Positions 16,518 to 24,342 of a stretch of 64,000 nucleotides of DNA are shown piece after piece. The DNA is from Alteribacillus bidgolensis (GTDB lineage Bacteria; Bacillota; Bacilli; Bacillales; Marinococcaceae). Position 1 is the stretch's first letter. Each line of letters begins with the position of its first letter. The position numbers were made by a program, and so were the translations under genes. The notes under the pieces are model-generated. The model did no database searches. It saw only the letters and a list, made by a program, of their open reading frames with translations, and was not told the origin of the DNA. Where the stretch lies: NCBI RefSeq assembly GCF_002886255.1, contig NZ_KZ614149.1:3280605-3344604 (forward strand). Direction: 5' to 3'.

Positions 16518-17384
16518 GTGAAACGATCAATAAAAGCCCCAGCAAAAATTAATTTATCGCTTGATGTACTGCATAAAAGAGAAGACGGCTACCATGAAGT
16601 AAAAATGGTTATGAGTCAAGTCGATTTGGCGGACCGTCTTGACTTAGAGATTAGAGAAGATGGAAAAATAACAATAGAGTTATCTGAAGGGTTCTTACCT
16701 GTTGATCAACGTAATTTAGCTTATCAAGCAGCTTCTCTTTTGCAGTACCGTTATGATATTAAGCTGGGTGTTTCCATTTACATACATAAACATATTCCGG
16801 TGGCAGCTGGTTTGGCTGGTGGGAGCAGCGATGCTGCAGCTGTATTAAAAGGGTTAAATGAATTATGGGAGATAGGGCTTTCTACAGCTGATATAGCAAC
16901 TCTAGGTTCAGAAATCGGCTCTGATGTTTCTTTTTGTGTTTATGGAGGGACGGCGCTTGCTACAGGCAGAGGAGAAATCATTAAACCGCTGCCTTCTCCT
17001 CCTCCGTGCTGGGTAATACTAGCTAAACCTCCAATTGGGGTATCTACTAGAGAAATTTATCAGCGTATGAAGATAGAGGATCCACCAAAAGAACAAGCTT
17101 CTGAAAAAATAATTAAGGCTATTGAAAGCAATGATTACCGTGCAATTTGCAATAATCTTTTCAATTCGTTAGAACAGGTAACCCTTCCTCTTTATCCAGA
17201 GGTAAAACGTATTAAGGAAAGAATGCTTGATTCCGGTGTAGATGCTGCTTTAATGAGCGGAAGCGGCCCAACCGTATTCGGATTGGTAAAGAAGGAATCA
17301 AGACTACATCGAGTTTACAATGCCTTGAGAGGGTTTTGTGATCAAGTATACGCTGTCCGTTTGATAAGTGATAAGGAAGCTTGA
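16518..17384 (+). CDS. ispE: 4-(cytidine 5'-diphospho)-2-C-methyl-D-erythritol kinase
   Basis: GHMP-family kinase of the MEP isoprenoid pathway. 288 residues. The N-terminal KAPAKINLSLDVLHKREDGYHE carries the conserved active-site lysine and histidine; the ATP loop is PVAAGLAGGSSDAAAVLKG (about residues 94-112); the C-terminal DAALMSGSGPTVFGL is motif III. GTG start at 16518 behind GAAGGAGA. Downstream purR has its own operator-containing promoter. Confidence 0.96.
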   Translation: MKRSIKAPAKINLSLDVLHKREDGYHEVKMVMSQVDLADRLDLEIREDGKITIELSEGFLPVDQRNLAYQAASLLQYRYDIKLGVSIYIHKHIPVAAGLAGGSSDAAAVLKGLNELWEIGLSTADIATLGSEIGSDVSFCVYGGTALATGRGEIIKPLPSPPPCWVILAKPPIGVSTREIYQRMKIEDPPKEQASEKIIKAIESNDYRAICNNLFNSLEQVTLPLYPEVKRIKERMLDSGVDAALMSGSGPTVFGLVKKESRLHRVYNALRGFCDQVYAVRLISDKEA

Positions 17385-17431
17385 TAAAATCCGGATAAAA
17401 ATGATATATTTCAATTACAACATTCGGATTT
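17381..17431 (+). promoter_or_regulatory. purR promoter with two inverted PurBoxes
   Basis: TTGATA (17381-17386), 18-bp spacer, TATATT (17405-17410). Box 1, AAATCCGGATAAA (17387-17399), lies between -35 and -10; box 2, AACATTCGGATTT (17419-17431), is inverted and close to the start point. Both match AWWWCCGAACWWT with few mismatches, and the roughly 32-bp centre distance matches tandem PurBoxes in B. subtilis. Implies PurR autoregulation. Confidence 0.72.
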
Positions 17432-17444
17432 TATGGAGGTACTC

Positions 17445-18287
17445 ATGAAAAAACTGAAACGGAGCGGCCGGTTAGTGGATATGACCTATTATTTGTTACA
17501 GCATCCCCACCAGCTTGTATCACTAAGTTATTTTTCGGAAAGATATCAATCCGCCAAATCTTCTATAAGTGAAGATTTAACGATTGTGAAAGAAATATTC
17601 GAATCACAGGGAATTGGTTCCCTATTAACGATAGCAGGAGCAAGCGGCGGCGTAAAATATGTCCCTATGGTGGAAGAAGAAGAAGGAAAGCTGCTTGTGG
17701 AAAAATTAAATCAAAAACTAGAAGACAAAGAACGACTGCTGCCAGGTGGATACTTATATATGATGGATATTCTAGGGAGCCCTCGTTTGATGAATGAAAT
17801 TGGCAGATTATTTGCTGCTGTGTTTTCAGATCAAAAGATTGATGCCGTTATGACAGTAGCGATGAAAGGAATACCTTTAGCCTATGCTATTGGGTCTTAT
17901 TTAGATGTGCCAGTAAGTATTGTGCGCAGGGACCACCGTGTAACAGAGGGCTCTATGGTCAGCATTAATTATGTTTCAGGGTCTGCTAAACGTATTCAAA
18001 CGATGTCCTTAGCTAGAAGAAGCCTCGAAGAAGGTGCTAATGTACTAATTGTTGATGATTTTATGAAAGCTGGCGGTACAGCACGAGGTATGATGGATTT
18101 ATTAAAAGAGTTCAATGCCAATGTAGTTGGTATCGGTGTGCTAGTGGAAGCTGAAGATGTAGAAGAAAGACTTGTGGATGACTATGTGTCTATTGCACGA
18201 CTTGAAGAAGTGAATGAGAGACAAAAATTGGTTAATGCGGTTCCGGGCAACTTTTTAAAGAAACTAAAAGAGGTGAATCAAAAATGA
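17445..18287 (+). CDS. purR: Pur operon repressor PurR
   Basis: DNA-binding repressor of purine genes that senses PRPP. 280 residues. N-terminal winged helix (about 1-75: RSGRLVDMTYYLLQHPHQLV then SEDL), then a type I PRTase fold with the PRPP motif VLIVDDFMKAGGTARG (about 200-215). ATG 17445 is chosen over ATG 17433, because GGAGG (17435-17439) precedes it. Followed with a 4-base overlap by ridA, as in B. subtilis purR-yabJ. Confidence 0.95.
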   Translation: MKKLKRSGRLVDMTYYLLQHPHQLVSLSYFSERYQSAKSSISEDLTIVKEIFESQGIGSLLTIAGASGGVKYVPMVEEEEGKLLVEKLNQKLEDKERLLPGGYLYMMDILGSPRLMNEIGRLFAAVFSDQKIDAVMTVAMKGIPLAYAIGSYLDVPVSIVRRDHRVTEGSMVSINYVSGSAKRIQTMSLARRSLEEGANVLIVDDFMKAGGTARGMMDLLKEFNANVVGIGVLVEAEDVEERLVDDYVSIARLEEVNERQKLVNAVPGNFLKKLKEVNQK

Positions 18288-18658
18288 AAGAGATCTTTAC
18301 CACAGAAGCCCCTGAAGCAATTGGTCCCTATTCCCAAGGCATTGTTGTGAACAATATGTTTTACAGCTCTGGTCAGATTCCTTTAACCCCTGAAGGAGAA
18401 ATTGTTAAAGGCAGCATTGAGGAACAGACTCATCAGGTATTTAATAACTTAAAAGCAGTGCTTAAAGAAGCTGGTGCCTCTTTAGATACGGTAGTAAAGG
18501 CAACTGTTTTTATTAAAGATATGGACACTTTTCCGACTGTTAATGAGATTTATGGTTATTATTTTAATAAACATCAGCCTGCAAGATCTTGTGTTGAAGT
18601 TGCTCGTCTCCCCAAAGACGTGCTAGTAGAGATCGAAGTTATCGCTTTAGTAAAATAA
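18284..18658 (+). CDS. ridA: 2-iminobutanoate/2-iminopropanoate deaminase RidA (YabJ)
   Basis: Rid/YjgF-family enzyme that hydrolyses reactive enamine/imine intermediates; trimeric. 124 residues. Landmarks: EAIGPYSQGIVVNNMFYSSGQIPL, and the catalytic arginine in HQPARSCVEVARLPKDVLVEIE. ATG overlaps the purR stop (ATGA). B. subtilis yabJ is also needed for full purine repression, fitting the cotranscription. Confidence 0.95.
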   Translation: MKEIFTTEAPEAIGPYSQGIVVNNMFYSSGQIPLTPEGEIVKGSIEEQTHQVFNNLKAVLKEAGASLDTVVKATVFIKDMDTFPTVNEIYGYYFNKHQPARSCVEVARLPKDVLVEIEVIALVK

Positions 18659-18678
18659 AAGTTATAATGTACTTAAAA

Positions 18679-18702
18679 AACCGCTGTTTGGCGGTTTTTT
18701 TA
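18679..18702 (+). terminator. Intrinsic terminator after ridA
   Basis: AACCGC (18679-18684) / GCGGTT (18691-18696) with flanking A- and T-runs extending the stem; TTTTTT follows. Confidence 0.85.
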
Positions 18703-18808
18703 TTGCTTAAATTCAGCGGATGACATAAGGGATAAAAAAGAAAACTTTTATTAAATGGAAAGAGATCATTCATGTTAGGTACTAGTGTTTAGGGACTGTT
18801 TTCCTAAT

Positions 18809-18871
18809 AAATTTAAAAATTTTAATATTTTTTAGTTTATCGAGAAGGAAAAGGGGGCTTTTTTATTGAAT
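18809..18871 (+). promoter_or_regulatory. spoVG sigma-H promoter with AT-rich (AbrB-type) box
   Basis: AGGA (18846-18849) and GAAT (18868-18871), 18 bp between, fit the sigma-H layout; B. subtilis spoVG has 17 bp. Directly upstream, 18809-18836 is almost pure A/T, in the place of the B. subtilis spoVG AT-box that binds AbrB. Confidence 0.7.
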
Positions 18872-18913
18872 TATATGGCAGAAGTATTTTATTTGGAAAA
18901 AGGTGGTGAAAGA

Positions 18914-19207
18914 ATGGAAGTAACAGACGTAAGGCTTCGTCGGGTGAACACCGAGGGACGCATGCGAGCCATTGCTTCAATTACGATGGATAGTGAGTTT
19001 GTAGTGCATGATATTAGAGTGATTGACGGTAATAACGGCTTGTTTGTAGCTATGCCAAGTAAGCGCACGCCTGACGGGGAATTTAGAGACATCGCCCACC
19101 CGATTTCATCGCATACTCGCGAAAAAATCCAAACAGCTGTTTTGGGTGAGTACAAACGCCAGGGAGAATTTGAAAATCCTGAATATGAAGAAGCCGGCGC
19201 TTCATAG
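18914..19207 (+). CDS. spoVG: Septation regulator SpoVG
   Basis: Small nucleic-acid-binding regulator (97 residues) affecting asymmetric septation and cortex formation. Very highly conserved: VHDIRVIDGNNGLFVAMPSK and RTPDGEFRDIAHPI. The ATG at 18914 follows AAAAAGGTGG (18894-18903) and matches the family start MEVTDVRLRR; an in-frame TTG at 18866 lies upstream of the likely start point. Confidence 0.97.
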   Translation: MEVTDVRLRRVNTEGRMRAIASITMDSEFVVHDIRVIDGNNGLFVAMPSKRTPDGEFRDIAHPISSHTREKIQTAVLGEYKRQGEFENPEYEEAGAS

Positions 19208-19239
19208 TACTAGGTATAATATTGTATGATACTTACGCC

Positions 19240-19280
19240 ATCAGGCGGCCTGATCTATATTAGGCCGCCTGATTTTTTTA
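19240..19280 (+). terminator. Intrinsic terminator after spoVG
   Basis: Perfect 12-bp stem ATCAGGCGGCCT (19240-19251) / AGGCCGCCTGAT (19262-19273), then TTTTTTT. Confidence 0.95.
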
Positions 19281-19361
19281 TACTTTAGGAATGTGTAACT
19301 TTGTTAAAGGATAAAAGTATATTGTCATAAGGACTCGGCGATAAGTCGAGTTTTTTCTAAT
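19279..19361 (+). repeat. Terminator-linked repeat, intact copy
   Basis: TATACTTTAGGAATGTGTAA begins at the end of the spoVG U-tract, reaches AAAGTATA (the inverse of TATACTTT), then right-half hairpin ACTCGGC-GATAA-GTCGAGT, fully paired with one G-T, followed by TTTTTTCTAAT. Confidence 0.88.
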
Positions 19362-19384
19362 GTCAGAAAGTATATTTTTTAAAT

Positions 19385-19450
19385 TTCCAGGCAGTTATGC
19401 CTCTGCCATCATCTTTTTCTATTATAAGATGGCAAGTCGTAGTTTTTCTA
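19385..19450 (+). repeat. Extra right-half module of the repeat
   Basis: TGCCATC (19404-19410) / GATGGCA (19428-19434) stem, then AGTCGTAGTTTTTCTAA, which is complementary to the AAAACTACGACTT centre of other copies. No left half of its own; the remainder to 19585 shows no feature. Confidence 0.5.
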
Positions 19451-19585
19451 AAAATATTATTTGGTCTGTTCTAGTTCCTATCAATAATTATAATAAAGCA
19501 AGGAAGAAACATGTATAGTTATACCCTGTATTGATCAATTGGAAGCGGAAAGTTTTGTAAAGTAATGATAATCTTTTGACTTTCC

Positions 19586-19614
19586 TTGAAATAAAGAGGG
19601 TTTTAGGATATATT
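19586..19614 (+). promoter_or_regulatory. Sigma-A promoter of glmU-prs
   Basis: TTGAAA (19586-19591), 17-bp spacer, TATATT (19609-19614), 35 bp before the glmU start. Confidence 0.55.
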
Positions 19615-19648
19615 CGTAAGGGAAAACCGGATACTTGGAGGATGAATA

Positions 19649-21013
19649 ATGAGCAATCGTTACGCGGTTATTTTAGCCGCAGGACAAGGAAAACGAATGA
19701 AATCAGATTTGTATAAAGTGCTTCATCCTGTATGCGGAAAGCCTATGGTAGAACATGTGGCAGACCAAGTGAGTCAAGCTGGACTTCAGGAAGTGGTGAC
19801 GGTAATAGGACACGGTGCCGATGCAGTAAAAGAGCATTTGGGTGATCGTGTTTCTTATGTGTTACAAGAAGAACAGCTGGGAACCGGACATGCTGTCATG
19901 CAGGCGGAGGAGCTGTTAGCCGATAAGGATGGGGTAACAGTCGTGCTTTGCGGAGATACACCTTTAATCCGTTCTGAAACGATGGAGTCGCTGATGGAAC
20001 ACCATGAGAGAACGGGGGCTAAAGCAACTGTCCTTACAGCAAGAGCAGAAGATCCAGCAGGTTACGGACGTGTCATTCGTGACAAAAGCGGTCAAGTGAC
20101 TAGAATCGTTGAACATAAGGATGCAAATGAAGAAGAACGCACAGTAAAAGAAATTAATACAGGAACGTACTGTTTTGACAATAAAACCCTTTTTCAAGCT
20201 TTAAAACAAGTTGGGAATAATAATGCACAAGGGGAGTACTATCTTCCAGATGTTATAGAAATTCTAAAAAGAAAAGGCGAAACATTATCTGCTTGGCAAA
20301 CACCTGATTTTTCCGAAACGATAGGGGTAAATGATCGAGCAGCTCTTGCTAAAGCTGAAAAAGCCTTAAAACAAAGAATTAATGAATATTGGATGAGGCA
20401 AGGCGTAACCATTATAGATCCGGACCACACCTATATTTCTGCTGATTCGATTCTTGACCAGGATACTGTATTGTACCCGGGTACGATGTTAAACGGTGTA
20501 GTGAAGATAGGCAGAAAGTGTGTAATTGGCCCACATACAGAAATTACAGAAAGTGTAATCGGATCCGAATGTGAAATAAAACAGTCAGTTATTGCACAAA
20601 GTGACATTGGAAACGATGTTAAAATTGGACCGTATGCTCATATTAGACCGGATTCTGTGATTGATGATGAAGTAAAAATAGGGAACTTCGTGGAAGTTAA
20701 AAAGTCCCGCTTTGGAAAAGCAAGCAAAGCTTCGCATCTTAGTTATATTGGAGACGCTGAAGTTGGAAACAGTGTCAATTTAGGCTGTGGTTCAATAACC
20801 GTCAACTATGATGGTGAAAATAAATTTCTTACAAAAATTGAAGACGGTGCCTTTGTAGGATGTAATGCCAATTTAATTGCCCCGGTCACAATAGGTGAGG
20901 GTGCCTATGTGGCAGCTGGTTCTACTATAACAGATGATGTTCCCGGAAGCGCTCTTTCAATTGCCCGTGCGAGACAAACGAATAAAGAAGGTTATGCAAA
21001 AAAAAAGGATTGA
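19649..21013 (+). CDS. glmU: Bifunctional UDP-GlcNAc pyrophosphorylase / glucosamine-1-phosphate N-acetyltransferase
   Basis: Makes UDP-N-acetylglucosamine for peptidoglycan and teichoic acids. 454 residues. N-terminal uridyltransferase Rossmann domain with LAAGQGKRMKSDLYKVLH (residues about 8-25) and LCGDTPLI; C-terminal left-handed beta-helix of hexapeptide repeats from about residue 250 (IGPHTEITES, VKIGPYAHIRPDS), with the acetyltransferase segment ending YDGENKFLTKIEDGAFVGCN. Start ATG behind TTGGAGG. Next gene prs follows within 40 bases. Confidence 0.97.
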   Translation: MSNRYAVILAAGQGKRMKSDLYKVLHPVCGKPMVEHVADQVSQAGLQEVVTVIGHGADAVKEHLGDRVSYVLQEEQLGTGHAVMQAEELLADKDGVTVVLCGDTPLIRSETMESLMEHHERTGAKATVLTARAEDPAGYGRVIRDKSGQVTRIVEHKDANEEERTVKEINTGTYCFDNKTLFQALKQVGNNNAQGEYYLPDVIEILKRKGETLSAWQTPDFSETIGVNDRAALAKAEKALKQRINEYWMRQGVTIIDPDHTYISADSILDQDTVLYPGTMLNGVVKIGRKCVIGPHTEITESVIGSECEIKQSVIAQSDIGNDVKIGPYAHIRPDSVIDDEVKIGNFVEVKKSRFGKASKASHLSYIGDAEVGNSVNLGCGSITVNYDGENKFLTKIEDGAFVGCNANLIAPVTIGEGAYVAAGSTITDDVPGSALSIARARQTNKEGYAKKKD

Positions 21014-21050
21014 TCACGTTTTTAAACTAATGTAACGGAGGGAATAATTG

Positions 21051-22001
21051 ATGTCTATATATGACGATCCTTATTTGAAGGTGTTCACCTTAAACTCCAA
21101 CCCTAACCTGGCCCATGAGGTTACCAAACAAATTGGAGTAGAGATGGGAAAAAGCTCAGTAAAGCGGTTTAGTGATGGGGAGATTCAAGTTAATATTGAA
21201 GAGAGCATCCGGGGTTGTGATGTATTTTTGGTTCAATCTACATCAGAACCAGCGAATGAACACCTGATGGAACTTCTTATTATGATCGATGCGATGAAAA
21301 GAGCCTCTGCAGAAACAATTAATGTGGTCATTCCTTATTATGGATATGCCCGTCAAGATCGAAAAGCAAGATCAAGAGAACCAATCACTTCAAAACTAGT
21401 TGCAAACTTACTTGAAACAGCTGGGGCAACTCGTGTATTAACGATTGACCTGCATGCTACGCAAATTCAAGGATTTTTTGACATACCAGTAGATCAGCTC
21501 TTAGCAGAGCCTATCTTGTCTAAACATTTTCAAGATAAAGGGGTAGAAGATACTGTTATTGTCTCTCCTGACCATGGCGGGGTTGTTAGAGCAAGAAAGA
21601 TGGCAGACCGCTTAAAAGCACCCATTGCAATTATTGATAAACGCCGGCCAAAGCCTAATGTATCAGAAGTAATGAACATTGTCGGTAATGTCGAAGGAAA
21701 AACGGCGATTATTGTAGACGATATAATTGATACAGCCGGAACGATGACATTAGCTGCAGATGCTCTTTTAGAAGCAGGAGCTATGGAAGTGTATGCTTGC
21801 AGTACACACCCGGTCTTGTCTGGTCCTGCTATTGAACGCATTCAAAACTCAAACATTAAAGAGCTTGCTGTAACGAACACCATTGTTCTTCCAGAAGAGA
21901 AGAAAATAGATAAAATTACACAGCTTTCTTTAGCACCATTAATTGCAGAAGCTATTATTCGCGTGCATGAACAAACCTCTGTAAGCACGTTGTTTGAATA
22001 A
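21051..22001 (+). CDS. prs: Ribose-phosphate pyrophosphokinase
   Basis: Makes PRPP, the common precursor for purines, pyrimidines, His and Trp, and the effector of PurR encoded upstream. 316 residues. Class I PRPP synthase landmarks: flexible ATP loop YYGYARQDRKARSREPITSK, HATQIQGFFDIPVDQL, catalytic DKRRPKPN and the PRPP-binding IIVDDIIDTAGTM. ATG 21051 preferred over TTG 21048; GGAGGG lies at 21037-21042. Confidence 0.97.
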   Translation: MSIYDDPYLKVFTLNSNPNLAHEVTKQIGVEMGKSSVKRFSDGEIQVNIEESIRGCDVFLVQSTSEPANEHLMELLIMIDAMKRASAETINVVIPYYGYARQDRKARSREPITSKLVANLLETAGATRVLTIDLHATQIQGFFDIPVDQLLAEPILSKHFQDKGVEDTVIVSPDHGGVVRARKMADRLKAPIAIIDKRRPKPNVSEVMNIVGNVEGKTAIIVDDIIDTAGTMTLAADALLEAGAMEVYACSTHPVLSGPAIERIQNSNIKELAVTNTIVLPEEKKIDKITQLSLAPLIAEAIIRVHEQTSVSTLFE

Positions 22002-22065
22002 AGAGTAACAATCAAAAATACCGTCCTGTGATTTTTGTCTTATAGGTCTGCTTAAGACAAAATAC

Positions 22066-22094
22066 TTGATTTTTAGGAAATGGAATGGTAGAAT
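22066..22094 (+). promoter_or_regulatory. Sigma-A promoter of rplY
   Basis: TTGATT (22066-22071), 17-bp spacer, TAGAAT (22089-22094). The prs 3' hairpin TTTTGTCTTA / TAAGACAAAA (22033-22062) sits just upstream. No sigma-B box like that of B. subtilis ctc was recognised. Confidence 0.55.
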
Positions 22095-22154
22095 CCCGTT
22101 TTAAGTGAGTTAAATAGAGAATTCAAGAAGATAAACTAAATGAGGTGAAACACT

Positions 22155-22802
22155 ATGTCTGCAGTATTAGAAGCTAAGACACGCAAAAATCTGAAAAGAT
22201 CAGAAACAAAACAATTACGTCTTGATGGATATGTACCTGCAGTACTTTATGGAAAAGAAATAGAAAGCACTGCTGTTTCTGTACCAAATATCACTTTCGT
22301 AAAAACCCTTCGCGAAGTTGGCAGAAATGGTATTATTGAATTGGATATTGAGGGAGAAAACAAAAAACATAAAGTCATTGTTCATGATCTTCAAGTTGAT
22401 CCAATTAAAGACTATCTTGTTCACATCGATTTCTTCGAAGTTGATTTGAAATCAGAAATGGAAGCGGAAGTAGCTGTAAATCTTGTAGGCGACGCTCCTG
22501 GCGAAAAAGATGGAGGAGTTTTATCTCCACTTCTCTACAATGTAACTGTACGTGCCCTTCCTACAGACATTCCAGAAGAAATCACTGTTGATATTTCTGA
22601 GTTAAATATCGGGGATTCCATTCAAATAAGCGATCTAAAATCTGGAAAAGAATTTGAATTTACGAATGAACCAGAAGAAACCGTAGTAACTGTTCTTCCA
22701 CCTGAACAACAACATGAACCTGAAGATGAAAGTGAAGGAGAAGAGCCTGAATTGGTTGAGACTACTAAGGACAACGGAGAAGAAGAGGAAAAATCTGAAT
22801 AA
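22155..22802 (+). CDS. rplY: 50S ribosomal protein L25 / general stress protein Ctc
   Basis: 5S-rRNA-binding ribosomal protein with the extra TL5/CTC C-terminal domain. 215 residues. N-terminal L25 domain (1-95: LEAKTRKNLKRSETKQLR, VHDLQVDPIKDYLVHIDF), then the beta-rich domain to about residue 180, and a long acidic tail of about 35 residues, mostly Glu and Asp (PEDESEGEEPELVE onward). The tail resembles those of salt-adapted relatives. Confidence 0.95.
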   Translation: MSAVLEAKTRKNLKRSETKQLRLDGYVPAVLYGKEIESTAVSVPNITFVKTLREVGRNGIIELDIEGENKKHKVIVHDLQVDPIKDYLVHIDFFEVDLKSEMEAEVAVNLVGDAPGEKDGGVLSPLLYNVTVRALPTDIPEEITVDISELNIGDSIQISDLKSGKEFEFTNEPEETVVTVLPPEQQHEPEDESEGEEPELVETTKDNGEEEEKSE

Positions 22803-22814
22803 TATCTTATAAAG

Positions 22815-22844
22815 GGTATAGCCGTTTTACGGTTATGCCTTTTT
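22815..22844 (+). terminator. Intrinsic terminator after rplY
   Basis: 10-bp stem GGTATAGCCG (22815-22824) / CGGTTATGCC (22830-22839) with two G-T pairs, then TTTTT. Confidence 0.85.
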
Positions 22845-22948
22845 ATCGCATGCTGGAAATGCATATGAGGTGAGCCGCTGATGTCTCACGTCACCAGCGG
22901 ATAGCCGGGCATTACTCTCAACTTACGCATTTCTTATTTATGGATTGT

Positions 22949-23024
22949 CGCAGACAGAAGAGGTTGTCTAAGTAAAGCGGGCAATGGCTCTCTTTTCTTT
23001 AAGGACAAGCCCCGGCTGTCTGCG
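22949..23024 (+). ncRNA. Candidate structured RNA between rplY and pth
   Basis: About 76 bases with nested complementary arms: outer perfect 9-bp stem CGCAGACAG (22949-22957) / CTGTCTGCG (23016-23024), then TTGTCT (22964-22969) / GGACAA (23003-23008), then TAAAG (22973-22977) / CTTTA (22997-23001), capped by a 19-base loop. T-rich TTCTTTAT follows. A second small hairpin (CCGCTG 22875-22880 / CAGCGG 22895-22900) lies upstream. No known riboswitch class recognised. Confidence 0.45.
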
Positions 23025-23052
23025 TTCTTTATACATTTAAGAATGTTTATTT

Positions 23053-23140
23053 TTATACTTTAAGAAAGTTTAACTTCATTAAAAGATTAAAGTATACGAC
23101 TTCTCCATAAGGACTTTGCGGCAAGCAGAGTTTTTCTAAT
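23053..23140 (+). repeat. Terminator-linked repeat, intact copy
   Basis: TTATACTTTAAGAAAGTTTA through AAAGTATA, then right half ACTTTGC-GGCAA-GCAGAGT, fully paired with one G-T, then TTTTTCTAAT. The T5:A3 pair replaces the G5:C3 pair of the copy at 19279, a compensatory change. Confidence 0.88.
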
Positions 23141-23179
23141 CAAGATGTAAAAGTTTTAATGGAAGGGGAGCAAGTAAAC

Positions 23180-23743
23180 GTGAAAGTTATCGCAGGACTT
23201 GGGAACCCCGGTCGAAAATATAAAGACACGCGTCATAATGTAGGATTTGCTGCATTAGATAAATTAGCCGATGATTTAGGTTTGTCTTGGAAAGAAGGAA
23301 AAAAAAGTCTCATTGCCGAATCAAGAGCAGGAGGAGAAAAGATTTTTCTCATCAAACCAATGACTTACATGAATTTATCAGGAGAAGCAATACGTCCGCT
23401 TATGACATTTTATGATGTGGAAGTAGAAAATCTTATGGTCGTTTATGATGACCTGGATTTAGAGCCTGGATCGCTGCGTCTGCGTTTAAAAGGAGGCCAT
23501 GGCGGACATAACGGTATAAAGTCTATCATCAATCAACTTGGAGCAAAGGAATTTAAACGAGTTCGTATTGGAATTGGAAGGCCGCCAGAAGGTGATTCAG
23601 TGACATCTCATGTACTAGGAACGTTTGCTCCAGGTGATAAAAAAGCCGTGGAAGAAACCATTCATTTATCAGCAGAAGCAGCAGAAGCGTGGTTTACTAA
23701 ACCATTTAATGAAGTGATGAATCACTACAACAGGAAAAATTAA
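23180..23743 (+). CDS. pth: Peptidyl-tRNA hydrolase (SpoVC)
   Basis: Releases tRNA from peptidyl-tRNA; essential, and spoVC in B. subtilis. 187 residues from GTG 23180, nine bases after AAGGGGAG. Motifs: AGLGNPGRKYKDTRHNVGF (catalytic His), KPMTYMNLSGEA, YDDLDLEPGSLRL (catalytic Asp) and GGHGGHNGIKSI. An in-frame ATG at 23159 would place the ribosome site inside the gene. Confidence 0.95.
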   Translation: MKVIAGLGNPGRKYKDTRHNVGFAALDKLADDLGLSWKEGKKSLIAESRAGGEKIFLIKPMTYMNLSGEAIRPLMTFYDVEVENLMVVYDDLDLEPGSLRLRLKGGHGGHNGIKSIINQLGAKEFKRVRIGIGRPPEGDSVTSHVLGTFAPGDKKAVEETIHLSAEAAEAWFTKPFNEVMNHYNRKN

Positions 23744-23834
23744 CCAAACGGAAGTATAGCTCCTATTTTTGCGGTTCATACTAAGACAACAGTTACAGTC
23801 TAATACCATGTACAATCGCAAAAGGAGCGGTAAT

Positions 23835-24068
23835 ATGGCTATTCGGTATTATTGCCGGCATTGCGGCACATCTATTGGGACACTTGAAGATGAAGAATTG
23901 TTGGTGTCTCCCCGTCTAGGTTTTGATCAGTTAACCGATGAAGAACAACAGCAAATTATTCACTATGGTTCAGATGGGAATGTCCATGTAAGAGTAACTT
24001 GTGAAGATTGTGAGGAAGCACTAGAAAATAATCCTCATTTTCATGAGTTGGATAGATGGATCCATTAG
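23835..24068 (+). CDS. fin: Anti-sigma-F factor Fin (YabK)
   Basis: 77-residue zinc-ribbon-like protein that in B. subtilis inhibits sigma-F to help the switch to sigma-G in the forespore. Two cysteine pairs: C7/C10 (YYCRHCG) and C56/C59 (TCEDCEE). ATG 23835 follows AAAGGAGCGG; a longer in-frame ATG (23769) adds unrelated sequence. Position between pth and mfd is conserved. Confidence 0.93.
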   Translation: MAIRYYCRHCGTSIGTLEDEELLVSPRLGFDQLTDEEQQQIIHYGSDGNVHVRVTCEDCEEALENNPHFHELDRWIH

Positions 24069-24096
24069 AAAATTGATCATATGTATAAAGTAAAAT

Positions 24097-24148
24097 TGGG
24101 ACTGGCACTTCATGAACAACTTCGCGTGAAGGAAGCCGGCCCATTTTT
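24097..24148 (+). terminator. Terminator after fin
   Basis: Imperfect long stem: TGGGACTGGC plus ACTTCA (24097-24112) against TGAAGGAAGCCGGCCCA (24127-24143), then TTTTT. Confidence 0.65.
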
Positions 24149-24245
24149 CTGCTTATCAAAAATGGAACAAGCAACTTTTATGGAGAGATTTAAACGGGTA
24201 TAATAGCAATAAAATTTTCCGTTTTACTATTAAGTAATATTTTCT

Positions 24246-24342
24246 TATACTTTAGGAATGAATTTAACTTTATTAAAGGCTCAAAGTATAGCAAAACTAC
24301 GACTTGCGCCATTTGAACTTGGCGGTAAGCTAAGCTTTTCTA
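24246..24342 (+). repeat. Terminator-linked repeat, longest copy
   Basis: TATACTTTAGGAATGAATTT through AAAGTATA, the central GCAAAACTACGACTTGCGCC, and the right-half hairpin ACTTGGC-GGTAA-GCTAAGC with TTTTCTAGT. The centre and right end can also form one long hairpin (AAAACT / AGCTTTT, ACTT / AAG, CGCC / GGCG). The remaining 24343-24443 shows only the mfd ribosome site. Confidence 0.88.
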
